A stretch of DNA of 64,000 nt from Pegoplata infirma (GCA_963921195.1 OY992537.1:178639021-178703020), one strand, 5' to 3'. Positions 1 to 10,722 are shown, numbered from the stretch's first letter. Program-made: numbers and translations. Notes: generated from the letters alone by a model not told the origin.

Positions 1-918
1 AGGGCAAGTACTTTCATGCATCTAAAAAACGAAAATATGCGCCTATAATATGCTTCTAAAAATCCAAAATATGCACTAAAAACTTTAAAAATATGCATCT
101 AAAAATGATTGTTTTACTAAAAAAAAATAATTTGTCAACATAAATTAGGCTTTGTCAAATATTTTAAGGCATTCGACAATTCTTAAAAATGTTTTATTGA
201 GTAGAAACAATTTTTAGTTAGTAAAATATTTTTTTACTTGAGAAGATTTTTCTTTGAGACACTTAATATTTCTGAAGTAAGAAAGTTTCTAAAAGAAAAA
301 AAAAAAAATATTAAAATACAATATTTTTCTAAACAAAATAATTTTCAATACTTTGTGTTCTTTATTCTAAAAAAAATCCTTTTTTTACTTTTTTTTGGAA
401 TTTTTCGATTTTCAAGTCAAAAAATTAACTTAAAGGCAAAAGACTCCACCCTAACTTTAACCAAAATAAAAATGCAATCCTGTAAAAAGTCTTAAATTCG
501 AAAACATTTTTTTCTTTACGATTAGTGAAGTGATATTCATAAATATCTCAGAATAGGAACATTTTAAATAGGAAAAATTTTTCAGAATCTAAAAATTATA
601 CTTTCAGAATCCATTTTCTTTAAAAAAATGCAATAGAATATGATTTCGATAAATAAATACATTTTTCTACAAGTAGTAGGGGATAGGATTTGAATTTTCC
701 TAAGGAAGTTTTGAAAAAATATTGATGAAATTTAAAAAAGTCTAATTTATATCAAAATATGCAAAAATATGCAGTTATATCAAAATATGCAAAAATATGC
801 AACTCAATTAAATCAATGCCATTTTATTCCAAATTCTTTGATTCGGATAGATATTTAATTTATGTAATGTTCACAATGCTGAGTAAAAATATGCATTTTC
901 ATGAAAGTACTTGCCCTA
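1..918. mobile_element. hAT-like non-autonomous element with AAATATGC repeats
   Basis: The window opens on AGGGCAAGTACTTTCATG. The exact reverse complement ends at 917, followed by A, so the terminus is probably (T)AGGGCAAG, which fits the YARNG start of many hAT elements. Just inside both ends lie many copies of AAATATGCA (for example in 30-100 and 750-900), a subterminal array like those bound by hAT transposases. No transposase is readable; the 85-residue frame at 238-495 is lysine/phenylalanine-rich low-complexity sequence. The left target duplication lies outside the window, so the hAT call is inferred from the termini. Confidence 0.7.
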
Positions 919-932
919 GTCATCGTGAATAA

Positions 933-1015
933 TATTTTTTATGGGGTCCCAGACCGATATTTCGATGAGTTACAGACGGAATGACAAACTTATATAAACC
1001 CTCTATCACTAACAA
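933..1015 (-). repeat. Fragment of the dispersed fly repeat
   Basis: Read on the minus strand this gives the conserved block with TTTGTCATTCCG, a CGAAATATCGGTCTGGGACC-like stretch and CCCCATAAA. The same order is seen at 60800-60890 and 7915-8010. Only the first 80 or so bases of the repeat are present. It abuts the foldback that begins at about 1026. Confidence 0.7.
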
Positions 1016-1025
1016 GGGGAGTCTC

Positions 1026-1601
1026 CCTAGTGTCACCCTCGGATCTTTATGGAATTGGTTTTATTTTGTAGAACAGAACAAATAAAGAGACACGTATTTT
1101 TTCTTAGGGGCCCAAATTCATATTTAGGGGGTAAAAAGGAGGGGGAAGACAAGGCCATTTTTCAGTTTTTTTCGTTTATCTCCTACATTATGCTAAGAAA
1201 CCTAGTCATGTTACATACCAAATGAAAGGTTTTTGGAAAACCTATCTACGTGTGCTAAGAACGTGTCCAAGCATGCACAACTTTTCGTCATATTAAGTAA
1301 AATACCAAAATTTTAGGACATTTTTGTTAATAAGTCAAAAAACATTAACTTCTTTGGCCCTTTGTTAGCACCACGAGATAGGTATTTTTAATACCTTTAA
1401 TCTGATACCACACATGCCTATATTAGTTTTGTTTAAATAGGCGTAAATCGTTAAAAACTGAAAAAGGTCAATTTCCCCCCATACAAATCGACACCCCCTG
1501 AAAATGAGTTTGGGCCGGTAAAAAAAAAAAAAACGTGTCGAATTAATTTTCGTTCTTAACAACATATCCAAATTTCATGAAGATCGGAGGGTGACACCAG
1601 G
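1026..1601. mobile_element. Foldback element, TIR CCTRGTGTCACCCTC
   Basis: The ends CCTAGTGTCACCCTCGGATC and, reversed, CCTGGTGTCACCCTCCGATC begin two diverged arms. The arms can be followed inward for about 250 bases: shared GACACGT, GGCCCAAA and TTTTTCAGTTTTT blocks, then ATACC..GAAAGG against TATC..TTAAAGG, meeting near 1320. The element therefore folds over almost its whole length. I could not define a target duplication. It lies between a fly-repeat fragment and a reverse-transcriptase fragment that does not resume on the other side, so one flank has been lost. Confidence 0.7.
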
Positions 1602-2413
1602 TGAGTTATATTGGTTTCCATGAAAAATCTCTTAAGATTTTTAAAGACTATTTAAGTAACAGGAAACAATTTGTTCAAATAGCAGAATCAAGAAGTAGTG
1701 AGCGTGATGTTACTTGTGGGGTTCCACAGGGTAGTGTTCTTGGTCCTTTGTTATTTAAAATTTTTATTTATGATTTAAAAAAAACATACAGTTTAATGGA
1801 AAACTTTTTATGTTTGCAGACGATATTTGCCTGTTTTACAATTATAAATACGAAAAAGTTCTTCAAACACAAGTAGAAAATGATGCTGCAATTTTATCGG
1901 AATTTATGAGAATAAACAAATTAATTTTGAATGCTAACAAAACAAAATTCATAAGATTTAAGCCATATGTTTTAAAAAATGAAGAGCCTGCATGTGTCCA
2001 TATTGATGGTCAATTAATAAATGAATCCAAAAGTGTTAAATACCTTGGCATAAACTTAAACCATAATTCTTCTATGGGGAAATCACATTAGCCGTCTCAA
2101 ATCTAAATTATCATCTGGAATTGGTATACTTTATAAATTTAAAAATAAACTCAATGTTGATACGAAAATGTTGATTTACCAATCCTTAATTCACTCGCAT
2201 TTGACTTATCTTCCAATAATTTATGGTAGTAAAGCTAACTCAGTCTTGGGATCACTGCAATCAGCACAAAATAAGGCGTTGAAAGTTGTGTTTAACCTTC
2301 CATTACAGTTTGGAACAACCGATTTGTTTAAAAATTATGCAAAAAACGATACTTCCGGTGAAAGGTCTTTATAAACAACAGCTATTAGTTTATGTTTATA
2401 AATGTATTAGAGG
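1601..2413 (+). pseudogene. Non-LTR retrotransposon reverse transcriptase, broken
   Basis: This is the remnant of a LINE reverse transcriptase that copied its own RNA at the target site. Visible motifs in order are the GVPQGSVLGPLLF block (codons around 1717-1755), the catalytic FADD (around 1810-1824, in another frame), a YLGINL block (around 2041-2058), and the C-terminal thumb region LIYQSLIHSHLTY. A frameshift lies between the PQGS and FADD blocks, another after about 2090, and a third near 2345, beyond which GLYKQQLLVYVYKCIR can still be read. The N-terminal endonuclease and the 3' part are missing. The motif style suggests the jockey/CR1 superfamily; the exact clade is not certain. It cannot be functional. 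Confidence 0.85.
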
Positions 2414-2597
2414 TAGGGTTGCCAGGCGGCCTGGAACGGCCTGAATTTTCCAGTTATTTGAGGTCTGGTCCAGTTTCCAGTTAAAACATAATTTATCCAG
2501 CTGAAAAAGGATTTCTTTTATTTTAACAATTATTTTTTTTTATTAAATATTTTTTAAAATTTTTTGGGATTACTTTTTGAATAAAACATTAATAATA
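2414..2597. other. Orphan hAT-like terminus and AT-rich sequence
   Basis: TAGGGTTGCCAGG at about 2415 resembles hAT-type ends seen elsewhere in the window (CAGGGTTGCCAG at 62219). No matching inverted end was found nearby. GGCCTGG and TCCAGTT motifs recur just inside it. The rest is AT-rich with no gene signal. Confidence 0.35.
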
Positions 2598-3087
2598 CAC
2601 TCAAAAAATTATGACGGTAGATTCCTCTACAAAACACAGTTAAAACTACTACATTTGTTGTTGTTTAGGCGTCCACTACATTTTACGGTAAAATCAACAA
2701 AAAATTGTTGTTGTTTTTAGCTATTGATTAACAACTACAAAAAACGGTAAAAACTACTTCAAATCACAGTTGTTTTTATTGTAACTCAAATTGTCTGAGT
2801 TTTCTTATAAACGTCAAAAACGGTTAAAATTATTTGAAATAAATTCTGCAGCATCTGACACTTCCAACTCGTTCGACACATTCCTTTTTTTTTAATTTTT
2901 AGTTTTTTATAGACTAAAAACAACTGTTACTACAATGTAGTAGTTTTTGTATTTATTTTTTAAACGACTACAAAAAATAGTTGTTTAAAAGTTTTTACAA
3001 AAACAACTGAAATTGTAGTTGAAAACAACATCTACTTCTTACTACACAAATGACCGTCATGTAGTAACTGTAATAATTTTCTAAGTG
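2598..3087. mobile_element. TA-inserting MITE, CACT-type end, AACTAC repeats
   Basis: The ends are CACTCAAAAAATTATGACGG and, reversed, CACTTAGAAAATTATTACAG, flanked by TA at 2596-2597 and 3088-3089. A second GACGGT block is mirrored inside (2612 and about 3050). The interior carries many copies of ACAACTAC/GTAGTTGT, on both strands, as a subterminal array. The 490-bp length, TA duplication and lack of coding capacity fit a Tc1/mariner-type MITE. It belongs to the CACTNAAAA superfamily described for 3889-5857. Confidence 0.8.
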
Positions 3088-3158
3088 TAGATATAGCATA
3101 AATGCCTCTTTAGTATACGGAAAATGTGCTCGTTTTGCTGCATTTTCACTAATTTTTT

Positions 3159-3278
3159 TACAGCGTTGATTTCGACACGAATGTTTTCCTTGAGCTCGTC
3201 GATGATTTAAGGATTCTTGGCGTACATTTTGCTTTTAAAATAACCCCACAAAAATATGTCTGGATGGGTCAGATCTGC
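3159..3278 (-). pseudogene. IS630/Tc1-mariner-like transposase C-terminal shard
   Basis: The minus-strand frame reads ADLTHPDIFLWGYFKSKMYA, then after a stop IIDELKENIRVEINAV. This matches the C-terminal catalytic-domain signature (PDLTPLDFFLWGYLKxxVY..NPxTIxELKxNI) that I know from DUF4817-type mariner relatives in arthropods; the match is from memory. Only about 40 codons survive, with one stop. It lies head-to-head with the same segment on the plus strand at 3337-3463, so two transposase shards form an inverted pair. Confidence 0.65.
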
Positions 3279-3336
3279 AAATGATGGTCAGTTGTTGTCC
3301 CACTTTTTTTACTTCTCATGTCCCGAAAATTTTAAC

Positions 3337-3463
3337 TGTCCTCCTAGATTTCCAGATTTGACCACTTTGGACTTAACTTTGTGGGGTTATTTAAAAAGAA
3401 AAATACATATACTCTAACAATCCTCAGGCCGATGACGAAAAAGTAATAGAAATTCTTAAAAAA
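3337..3463 (+). pseudogene. IS630/Tc1-mariner-like transposase C-terminal shard
   Basis: The frame reads PPRFPDLTTLDLTLWGYLKR followed by KIHIL and a stop. After a frameshift it continues NPQADDEKVIEILKK. The PPRxPDLT..D..LWGYLK motif precedes the last catalytic acidic residue region of this transposase group. It covers the same part of the protein as the minus-strand relic at 3159-3278 but differs in sequence (WGYLKRK against WGYFKSK), so the two are old, diverged copies and not a recent duplication. Neither is functional. Confidence 0.7.
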
Positions 3464-3564
3464 GGCACATTTTACCGTGGCAAATAGAGACGGCCATTTA
3501 GTCCAAAATAAAATATGTGTCTCACATATGAAAATCAGTTCATTTTTTTCAAATTATTAAAAAA

Positions 3565-3886
3565 AAACAAGTAAGAAAGTTATAGCAGGTCAAGACCGAC
3601 CATATTATACCCTACACCAGTGTTTCCCGGAAAATGGGTCCCAAGTCCAAACATGGAACGATTGGATCTGTCGTTGTTAGATCTTTATTTAGTGTAGAAA
3701 ACACACACAGGTCAAATTTTAGTGGAATTGTCTTATTTTTTTGTCAGTTGACCGATTTAACTGAATATCGGTCCAAATTTGTATATGGGGGACTAAGTTC
3801 AAAAATGGTCCAATTATATTCCGATTTGATAACGTTACTTAAGTACACGTTTAAAATCTAAAAATAAAATGTTTATCAAATATTTC
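3565..3886 (-). repeat. Dispersed fly repeat, 3' part on minus strand
   Basis: It opens with AACAAGTAAGAAAGTTATAG and a GGTC-AAGA-GACC hairpin, then TATACCCTACACCA. This is the reverse complement of the conserved 3' end (hairpin then CTTACTTGTT) seen at 9500-9546 and 61370-61409. The remainder (GGAACGATTGGATC..., ATATCGGTCC) is diverged. No gene is seen. Confidence 0.6.
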
Positions 3887-3888
3887 CA

Positions 3889-5857
3889 CACTCAAAAAAA
3901 AAGTTTGTAAAATTACAAGTAAAAGGTCTTGTAATTCTATTTTACTAATATTTTTGTCTTTTTACAAAAATTGTTGTATATTTAATAAAACGAAAACTAC
4001 AGTTTGCTTTGTAATTTTACTATTATATGTTGGTAAATTTATTTTACAAATTTTTTAGGTAAATTTACAAAAAAGTGAATTATTTTACAAATTAAAAAAA
4101 TATTACAAGGTGTTTAGTTTTTTTACACAAGAAAACTGTTATTGTACAACAAAATTTTACTTGATGTTATTTAGTCTTTCTACCAAAAAAATTTTTTATT
4201 ACAAACATTTTTTTTTAAGATCGTTTACAAGGTTTTCAGTTTGAAATGTATATATTGAAAAGAAAAAAATTCCAATGTAATTTTGCAAAACTTATTTTAT
4301 TACTAGAATTAATGTTGTTTTACAAAAAAAATTTAATTATTCAACAATAGGACACGCATAAATTTTCTAAGTTCAGATTTTTCTTGCGTTTTGGAGTAAA
4401 AAATTTAGTTAAAAATAATTTTTTATCAATAAAAAATTTCATGAAAAAAATTTTTTAAAATTTGAATTCCGGACACAAAAATTTTTCAACTAATTGTAAG
4501 CTTTAGCAAAAAAAATTTAATTTTTACACCATTTTTTGGTAATTTGCGTTAATTAAAATACCACAATTTGTATGTGTTTCTACTGTATAATTGTTCTAGT
4601 TTTTTTTTTTTTTGTATTTTTACCATTTTTTTGGTAATTTTACCATATTTTTTTGGTATTTTTTTTTTTAATTTGGCACCTAAAATGTCAATAAAAAGCT
4701 GCCAATTATGAAAAATTAAGTTTTTCTTATTTTAACAGGTACTTAAACATCCAATCTACAATATCCAAAAAAAAATTTTCCGATTTTTTAAAAATACTTG
4801 TCAAAATAATTAAAAATTCAAAAAAAAATTTTTTATTTTTTGACTAATTTTTCCTGAAAATATAAGAAATTTCTTGTGTAGCCTCCTTCGCAATTCTCAT
4901 ATGTTCTACTTAAGAAAAACGAAATGTCGAAAAAAATAAAAAGAAGTGTTATACATTAAAAAGTTTGTTAAAAGTGTTCAAGTAAAAAAAAAAAAATCAT
5001 TTCAGGTTGTTGAAGTGCTACTCCAGTTGCCGAAGAAGGAAAAATAAGATGCACCAATGGAAAAAAAAAAACCTTTAAATTTACAAAACAAATATGTAAA
5101 TAAACCAATTTTTTTGTAAATTTACAAAACAAATATGAAAATTTAAAAAACAAAATTGTATACTTACGAAAAAAGTTGTAATTTTACAAAAATGAAGTAG
5201 AAAATACAAAAAGAATATTGTAAATTTACAAATTTTTTGGTTAAACTACTGTTTTTACGGCAAAAAAATAAGAAAAAATGGTATATATACAATAAAAATT
5301 GTAATTTTACCACTTTTTATTGTAAATATACAAGTTTTTTGCCACAAAAAACAGTAGTTTAACCAAACAATTTGTAAATTTACAATTTTGTTTTTTGATT
5401 TTCTACTTTTATTTTGTAAATTTACAACTTTTTTTGTAAGTTTACAATTTGTTTTGTAAATTTTAATTTTTTTTTTTGCAAATTTACAATTTTTATTGTA
5501 AATATACGTGTTTTTCAATATTTTTTTGCGGTTAAAACAGTAGTTTAACCAATTTGTTAATCTACAATTTATTTTTTTCATTTTATAATTTTTCTTTGTA
5601 AAATAACAACCTTTTTCTGTAAGTTTACATTTTTGTTTTGTAAATTTACCAAATTTTTTGTAAATTTCCAAAAAAAATGTTCACCTCGAAGTTAATATTT
5701 TACAAAAAAAAATGTAAATTTACATTTTCTTTTGTTAAATCAATTTACAAATTATCCCCGTAACGTTACGGGGATTCTTGCTAGTACATATTTTACAAAA
5801 CCTGCTCCGTAAAATCACGGGGATTTTATGTCATTTTACAAACTTTTTTTTTGAGTG
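3889..5857 (+). mobile_element. TA-inserting element, GTAAATTTAC family, copy b
   Basis: The left end is CACTCAAAAAAAAAGTTTGT followed by AAAATTACAAGTAAAAGG (A end). The right end mirrors the first 24 bases and then continues into a GC-rich pair of palindromes (B end, 5756-5773 and about 5805-5822). The right flank is TA and the left is CA, so one base has probably mutated. Subterminal sequence is dominated by TTGTAAATTTACAA-like sites on both sides. The core (about 4860-4920) contains a unique GCCTCCTTCGCAATTCTC block shared with the copies at 13590 and 16270. No transposase is present; it is non-autonomous. The 138-residue minus-strand frame at 5255-5671 is translated repeat. Confidence 0.85.
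5756..5822. repeat. Two GC-rich palindromes at the B end of copy b
   Basis: CCCCGTAACGTTACGGGG (5756-5773) is a perfect 18-bp palindrome. About 30 bp downstream is a second, CYCCGTAAAATCACGGGG. Both recur at the B ends of the copies near 12676-12747 and 22062-22123, and neither is present at the A end. In an AT-rich element they stand out as likely functional structure, for example a transposase-contact or replication signal. The function is unknown. Confidence 0.7.
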
Positions 5858-6068
5858 TATGAATTATATTTTTTTATGAATATATACCATTAAAAGCAAC
5901 ATTACCAGGGTTTAAAAAAGCTGCTAATATTATCCAAAAACAGACAAATATTTGATAATTTTCATTAATGATATCTAAAAATAGTCATCACACTTTAATA
6001 TTCAACAACAAGCTTTCTAACAGCAGCCGGCTGTACACATTATCTTGTCCAATAGTAGCTCTGATGAA

Positions 6069-6818
6069 TGTTTGGACAACGAATGGCTTTTTTTATTTTA
6101 TGTATATCCAAAAAAAGCAAAACAAAGTCTATTTTTTTTTATGTCTAAATATATTTAGCTTGTGTGTTTATTCTGCTTTGGACGCTGCTTTTGGATTCTG
6201 CTTTTGGACGCTATTTTTGGATGCTGCTGTTAGACAAATATTTAGATTATTTTATATAAAATGGAATGAAGAATAAATAACTCAACATCGAAAATCTTTT
6301 TTAATGATTTGTATATTTTTAAGTGTAAATGAATTTGTTAATACAAATGTAATGAAATTTGTAAATATTATTAGAAGTTATGATTTGTTTTGTATTTAAA
6401 TTAATATAAAATTAAAGTTAATTAAGATAAAACAATTGTTGTTGTAAATTAAAGTATGTACAATTTTTTTTTTGCGGTACGGGCGGGGGTGGTTTTACTA
6501 AACTGTATAATATTTCGTTAAATGCTTTAAACATAATTGATGTTAAGAAAGGAAATTCACAGTTAAAATTGAAATAAATTTATGATGTACACCAAAACCT
6601 CAATATGCGGCCAATTGTTTTAATTAGAACACTGTGGTTCGTTCAAGTAAAACTGAAGTTATGCAAATATTGTATTTACGTTTTATTTTATTTAAAAATT
6701 TTATAAAAAAAAAAATTAATTTATATTGTGCTTTAAAGCGAATTTATGACATTTTGCTATCTAAAACATTTTTATATAACCAAATTTCTATAGATAAAAT
6801 TTCTAAGAATCTCAGATT
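6069..6818 (+). repeat. Left arm of a 6.4-kb long inverted repeat
   Basis: From GTTTGGACAACGAATGGC to CTAAGAATCTCAGATTT this segment is the near-perfect reverse complement of 11684-12449. Identical blocks include the frame ending FRLFYIKWNEE and the GC-rich GGTACGGGCGGGGGTGG near 6476. The main difference is a 30-bp insertion in the right arm near 11800. High identity means the arms are young or have been converted. The arms could be long TIRs of a transposon whose middle has been replaced. No target duplication was found. Confidence 0.75.
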
Positions 6819-7493
6819 TTTTTCTAATAAAAAAATGCCCCATATTTCTTAGACACTTTTACTACAGAAAATGTCTCAGATTCTACGGTATTTTTTTTTT
6901 CTTTAGAGAAAGTATTATCAATTGATAAAATTTATTAATTAATTAATTAAAAAAATCAATTGATAAAAAGTAAAAGTGAGGAACAAACTTTGTTTAATAT
7001 TTTTCTTACATACTAATGTTTATCAAAGAGTATTTAGCGTGTTTTTACCATTAAATTTAAAATGAAATCAATAATAAATTCACAGTTTTGCTCACAACTT
7101 TTGAACCACTGAAATTAGTTTTGTATTTACCGCTAGACAAAGAATTCTCAAAATTTCCGTGTTGTTTTTTATTTATTAATAGGGTTTTTTGCTATTTTAA
7201 AGAAAAATAGTGATTTTTTGTAAATAAATGATTTAAATGTGCGTTAAATTTTTTTTTTTTTTTTTTTTCAATTTAAACCATAAAAGAAAAATATGACCCT
7301 AAAAATTGTGACTCAGTTATCGCAACTGAGTAAGTTTCTATTAGTTGTGTTAAGCGAGGTTGTACTATATATATAAATATAGTTGTTCCTTTTACTCCTA
7401 CAATGGTAATGCATTACCAACTAGAAAATTATAAATATATATGACAAACCTCACCTGCATCCAAGCTGTCTTTCAATAGTTGGATTGTTTTCT
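6819..7493. other. AT-rich sequence without recognised features
   Basis: There is no coding signal, tRNA or recognisable terminus. It contains a TTAATTAATTAATTAA run near 6933 with an inverted ATCAATTGATAAAA motif on either side, and a poly-T tract at 7246-7268. Confidence 0.5.
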
Positions 7494-7640
7494 ACATACA
7501 GACAGACGGACATCGCGAGAACAACTTAAAATCCATCGAGGATCATAAATATATATGTATATATACTTTATGGGGTCCTAGACTGATATTTCAAGGTGTT
7601 AAAAACATAAAATCAAACTTACATAATACAAAAAAATATT
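7494..7640 (-). repeat. Dispersed fly repeat, 5' part on minus strand
   Basis: The minus strand carries in order TTTGATTTTATGTT, a CTTGAAATATCAGTCTAGGA-like block, CCCCATAAAGTATATA, GATCCTCGATGGATTTTAAG and the GTCCGTCTGTCTGTATG microsatellite. This is the same order as at 60830-60955. It is one of the more diverged copies. Confidence 0.65.
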
Positions 7641-7762
7641 CCCGCTTATATGCGCCCTTCGTTATGATACACTAGTAGTTGTTCTTTAAAGATGGTTGGC
7701 GTTGTTAACATGAGTGCCGCATGATTCACGCGGGACCCACTATTCAAGTTCTTTATTAAATA

Positions 7763-7791
7763 CTAGCTTTTTTGAACCCGGCGTTGCCCGG
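7763..7791 (-). mobile_element. Helitron-like 3' terminus
   Basis: On the minus strand this reads CCGGGCAACGCCGGGTTCAA, AAAAG, CTAG, then host TA. The CCGG-CAACG-CCGG hairpin-like element a dozen bases before CTAG matches the layout at the 3' end of the Helitron at 40015-51576 (CCGGT..ACCGG, GAGTTAG, CTAG, T). The body would extend to the right but is interrupted within 100 bp by the fly repeat, and I cannot find its 5' end. Confidence 0.5.
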
Positions 7792-7894
7792 ATTGAAAAA
7801 AAATTATATAATGAATGAGTTTTTTTATTAGCCAGTTTATCTATCGCTTCATGACTTTTTACTGGGGTTCATAAGGGTGGAGTGATTGTTTTTA

Positions 7895-8044
7895 TACCCT
7901 ACACTCTGGTGATGTAAGTTTGTCATTCCGTATGTAACAAATTGAAATATGTAAGTTTGTCATTCCGTATGTAACACATTGAAATATTGGTTTAAGACCC
8001 CATAAAGTATATATAATATATTATATATTCATGATCCTTGATCG
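7895..8044 (+). repeat. Dispersed fly repeat, 5' half (split by a hAT)
   Basis: It starts TTTATACCCTACACTCTGG, then TTTGTCATTCCG, GACCCCATAAAGTATATA and a GATCCTTGATCGATTTTAAG block, at which point the hAT-like element at 8053 intervenes. A 47-bp segment (GTAAGTTTGTCATTCCG...) is present twice in tandem at about 7917-7980. The repeat resumes at 10434 with ATTTTAAGTCGATC and the GTCTGTCTGTC microsatellite. Confidence 0.8.
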
Positions 8045-8639
8045 ATTTTAAGCAGTGTTGGCTACCGTTACCCTTTCAATACCGTTACCGATTAAAAACC
8101 CTTTAATATTGACTACCGTTACCGTTACCAATACCGAAATAAAAAATTTTAAATACCGTTACCGATAAAAAACCGTTACCTTTATTCGGATTTTTACCGG
8201 TATTATATCGGTTTTGTTTCGGTTGTATTAATATTACTTTCTTTAAGTTTTTTATGGATTAAAAACATATTAAAATATTTTTGATATACTTGGTGCGGTT
8301 AACACAATATCCAGTTAAATCAAAGTAAACGTAACCTTCTGTTAGTCCCATACAAATCTGACATATGATGGGCTTACTGCAAGAACTTGATAAGCAACAT
8401 TTTATTTTTTGGTGTTCTCCGCGTTCTACTGATGTTCCACTTACAGATTTTTGGCAAAAGTGTAGCTTAAACCCTTCGTACAAGTATCTTAAGTATGAAA
8501 GTCTACTAAATATATATTTTATACATTATTTCAAAAGTTTTAAGGCAAAAATCACCATAAAACGTAATGTTGCTTATCGAGTTTTTACAATCAGCCCTTC
8601 ATATATAACCTCCAATTTATCTTCCGGTTAGTTCGTTTG

Positions 8640-8937
8640 CGTTATCGGCCATTAAAATAAAAAACAAATTTTTGTTCATTGCCAACCAATGATCACATTC
8701 GCAATTAACTAAATTCGAATATCGATCTTGGACCTCATAAAGATTTTATATTATTGATCAGTGATCGATTGTAAGCGATGTTATTTCCGTCTGTAGAAGA
8801 CAAAATAAACGTGCTTCTCCGCTGGTACGAATAAGTCTTATGATCATAGGCTGGTTAAGTTCCTAAATGGGAAAATCGGACCAGATGAAAAAAAGTTCCC
8901 CCCTGACAAAACCCCAGAAAACCATATTTTATTTAAT
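8640..8937 (+). repeat. Dispersed fly repeat, diverged partial copy
   Basis: It contains the blocks ATCGATCTTGGACC, CATAAAG, TGATCAGTGATCGATT, CCGTCTGT, ACGAATAAGTCTTATGATCA, GGTTAAGTTCCTAAATG and AAAATCGGACCAGATG, matching in order the next copy (9000-9190). Its 3' hairpin end is missing; it runs straight into TATACCCTCC of the following copy. Confidence 0.65.
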
Positions 8938-8938
8938 T

Positions 8939-9546
8939 TATATACCCTCCAACTACAGTATGGGAGTATACTCACTTTGTCATTCCGTGTGTAACGCATC
9001 AAAATATTGGTCTAGGACCCCATAAAGTATATACATATATTTATGATCAGTGATCGATTCTAAGACATTCTAGCAATGCAGTTCAAAATAAAAGAGCTAG
9101 ACTCCCGAAATTTGGCACGAATATGTCTAATTTTCCTAGGCAGGTTAAGTTCGTAAATGAGAAAAATCGGACCAGGGGTAAAAAGTTCCCCAATGACACT
9201 ATTTTACATGATTTTTTGTGTTTTTGTTTAACAAACGCAATATTTTTATGCTACAAGATGTTCAAAGTCCTGCATTTGGACACAAAGGATTGAAAAATGG
9301 CTTTCGGCCCTCCCACTTTTGTGGGCGTGGATTAATTTTTTTTTTTTAAATAATGATAAACTTTTATTTCTTTAGTGCAAAAAGCATAAGAATGAATTTT
9401 TTAAATATATATTTCGAGAGGAAATGTGCCCCCCAATTACCAATACTGACCCCTCCCCCAAAAAAAACGTCGCTGCATTTTTTTTTTCATGTTGGAGGGT
9501 ATAAAAGATTAGGCACAGCCGAATTTAACACTCTTACTTGTTTTTG
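8939..9546 (+). repeat. Dispersed fly repeat, near-complete copy
   Basis: It starts TATACCCTCCAACTACAG and ends GGAGGGTATAAAAGATTAGG, CACAGCCGAATTTAAC, CTCTTACTTGTTTTT. A small GGC-ACA-GCC hairpin lies about 20 bp before the end and the tail is T-rich. The layout (5' TATACCCTCC, 3' hairpin plus CTTG) is reminiscent of short non-autonomous Helitron-like (DINE/INE-type) elements; that is an inference. It sits within the hAT-like element at 8053-10433. Confidence 0.75.
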
Positions 9547-9879
9547 TCTATTTGTTTAGAAAATTAAACATTTTTATGCCGTATGAAGGTCATTGACCAA
9601 GATTAGAAAATGCGATTTTTTTCGGTTCGAACCTTTTGGGGGCTTGGCTATAGAAAATAAAATTAAATATTGATCAAATTGTATTGTTATTCGTAAATAT
9701 AAATAAAATTAATTTCTTAACATATATGACGAGAGGAAAGGTGTTCCTTTCGATACCGCCCGCCCTCCCCCTTAAAAAAACAACCCCTAAAACATCCTTG
9801 CCAAGTTTTTTATTCCTGCCGATTTTTTTTACAACAGGACAAACAATTTTGACCATTTTAACAAAGAAATCTGCTGATT

Positions 9880-10080
9880 TCAAATAAACAGCCTAAACAG
9901 CCTTAACATATTTCTCTATTAAAATGAGCAGATTTTTCTGCTGTCTTGACGGTTTTTTCAGGACATTCAGGATTATCCTGATTATCGCGTCAGATATTAT
10001 CAGCATATTTCTCAAATGGCTCAAAATGCGGATTTTTAATGTGGCTCAAAATGCATATTTTTTTGCTTATTGGACAAAGG
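9880..10080 (+). repeat. Fragment related to the CAGATTTTTCTGCTG element
   Basis: AGCAGATTTTTCTGCTGTC, ATTATCAGCATATTTCTCAA and ATGGCTCAAAATGCGGATTT resemble the right subterminal region of the TA-inserting element at 44830-46537 (TCAGCAGATTTCTCATATGG, CTCAAAATGGGTG, TTTCTGCTGATTG). The terminal CACTC sequence is not found, so this is a broken copy. Confidence 0.5.
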
Positions 10081-10433
10081 TGTCTCTACGAACATGAGTT
10101 CGAATTTGTTGAATTACAATATTGCGTGAATGTTTAATTCTGAGTTATTTCACAGTATTTAATACTAGTACAAATATAATTATGTATAGAAAATGCACAA
10201 AATTTTGCCGTTTTTTAATTTTTTAAACTAATTTATTATTTTTTACGCGTTTTTAACAAATTTTTTATTTTATTTATAATACCGGTACGTACCGGTATTA
10301 ATGTTTCGGTAACGGTTCACCGTTACCGAAATAATCGGAAATACCGTTACCTTTACCGTTACCGATATAAAAAAAAAATATGTAATACCAATACCGTTAC
10401 CGATACCGTTATTCGTTTCGGTTGCCAACCCTG

Positions 10434-10719
10434 ATTTTAAGTCGATCTAGAGATATCCGTCTGTCTGTCTGTCCGTCTGTCTGTTGAAACCATGTTTTTG
10501 GCAATAAACCGGAACCGATTTAAACGTTTGGCGTAATTCTCCTAGGCAGAAACTGATGTATTTTTTTTTTTTAATCGGTTAAGTATTTTAAAAGTTATGA
10601 GTGAAAATGTAAAGGTACCTCTAAAATTATGGTGAATTTTACACAAAAAAATGCTATAACTTGACACCTGTTGAATGAATGTGAACGAAACTTGGCATTT
10701 AATGTAGTTTTATCATTCC
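10434..10719 (+). repeat. Dispersed fly repeat, continuation after the hAT
   Basis: It resumes with ATTTTAAGTCGATCTAGAG, a GTCTGTCTGTCTGTCC microsatellite, GGAACCGATTTAAACG and TTCTCCTAGGCAGAAA. Similar statements of this repeat elsewhere follow the microsatellite with a short diverged gene-like stretch. The MITE at 10723-11058 interrupts it and it fades out within the following 200 bp. Confidence 0.65.
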
Positions 10720-10722
10720 TAA

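Larger units (their letters stand above)
8053..10433. mobile_element. hAT-like element with ACCGTTACC repeats
   Basis: The termini are CAGTGTTGGCTACCG and, reversed, CAGGGTTGGCAACCG, with an exact 8-bp target duplication ATTTTAAG at 8045-8052 and 10434-10441. The host fly repeat rejoins across it. Both ends contain a dense array of ACCGTTACC sites, a typical subterminal binding array. The interior holds no clear transposase. Two frames at 8259-8483 (minus) and 8365-8631 (plus) contain a few Cys/Trp residues but no recognisable BED finger or DDE domain. Two fly-repeat copies (8640-8937, 8939-9546) are nested inside. Confidence 0.9.

Noticed and set aside
5255..5671. 138-residue minus-strand protein
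   Set aside because: It is a translation of GTAAATTTAC subterminal repeats and part of a non-autonomous element.
8259..8631. Cysteine-containing frames as a hAT transposase BED finger
   Set aside because: Both strands give short frames, but the spacing of Cys/His does not fit a BED finger and no DDE or dimerisation motif follows.
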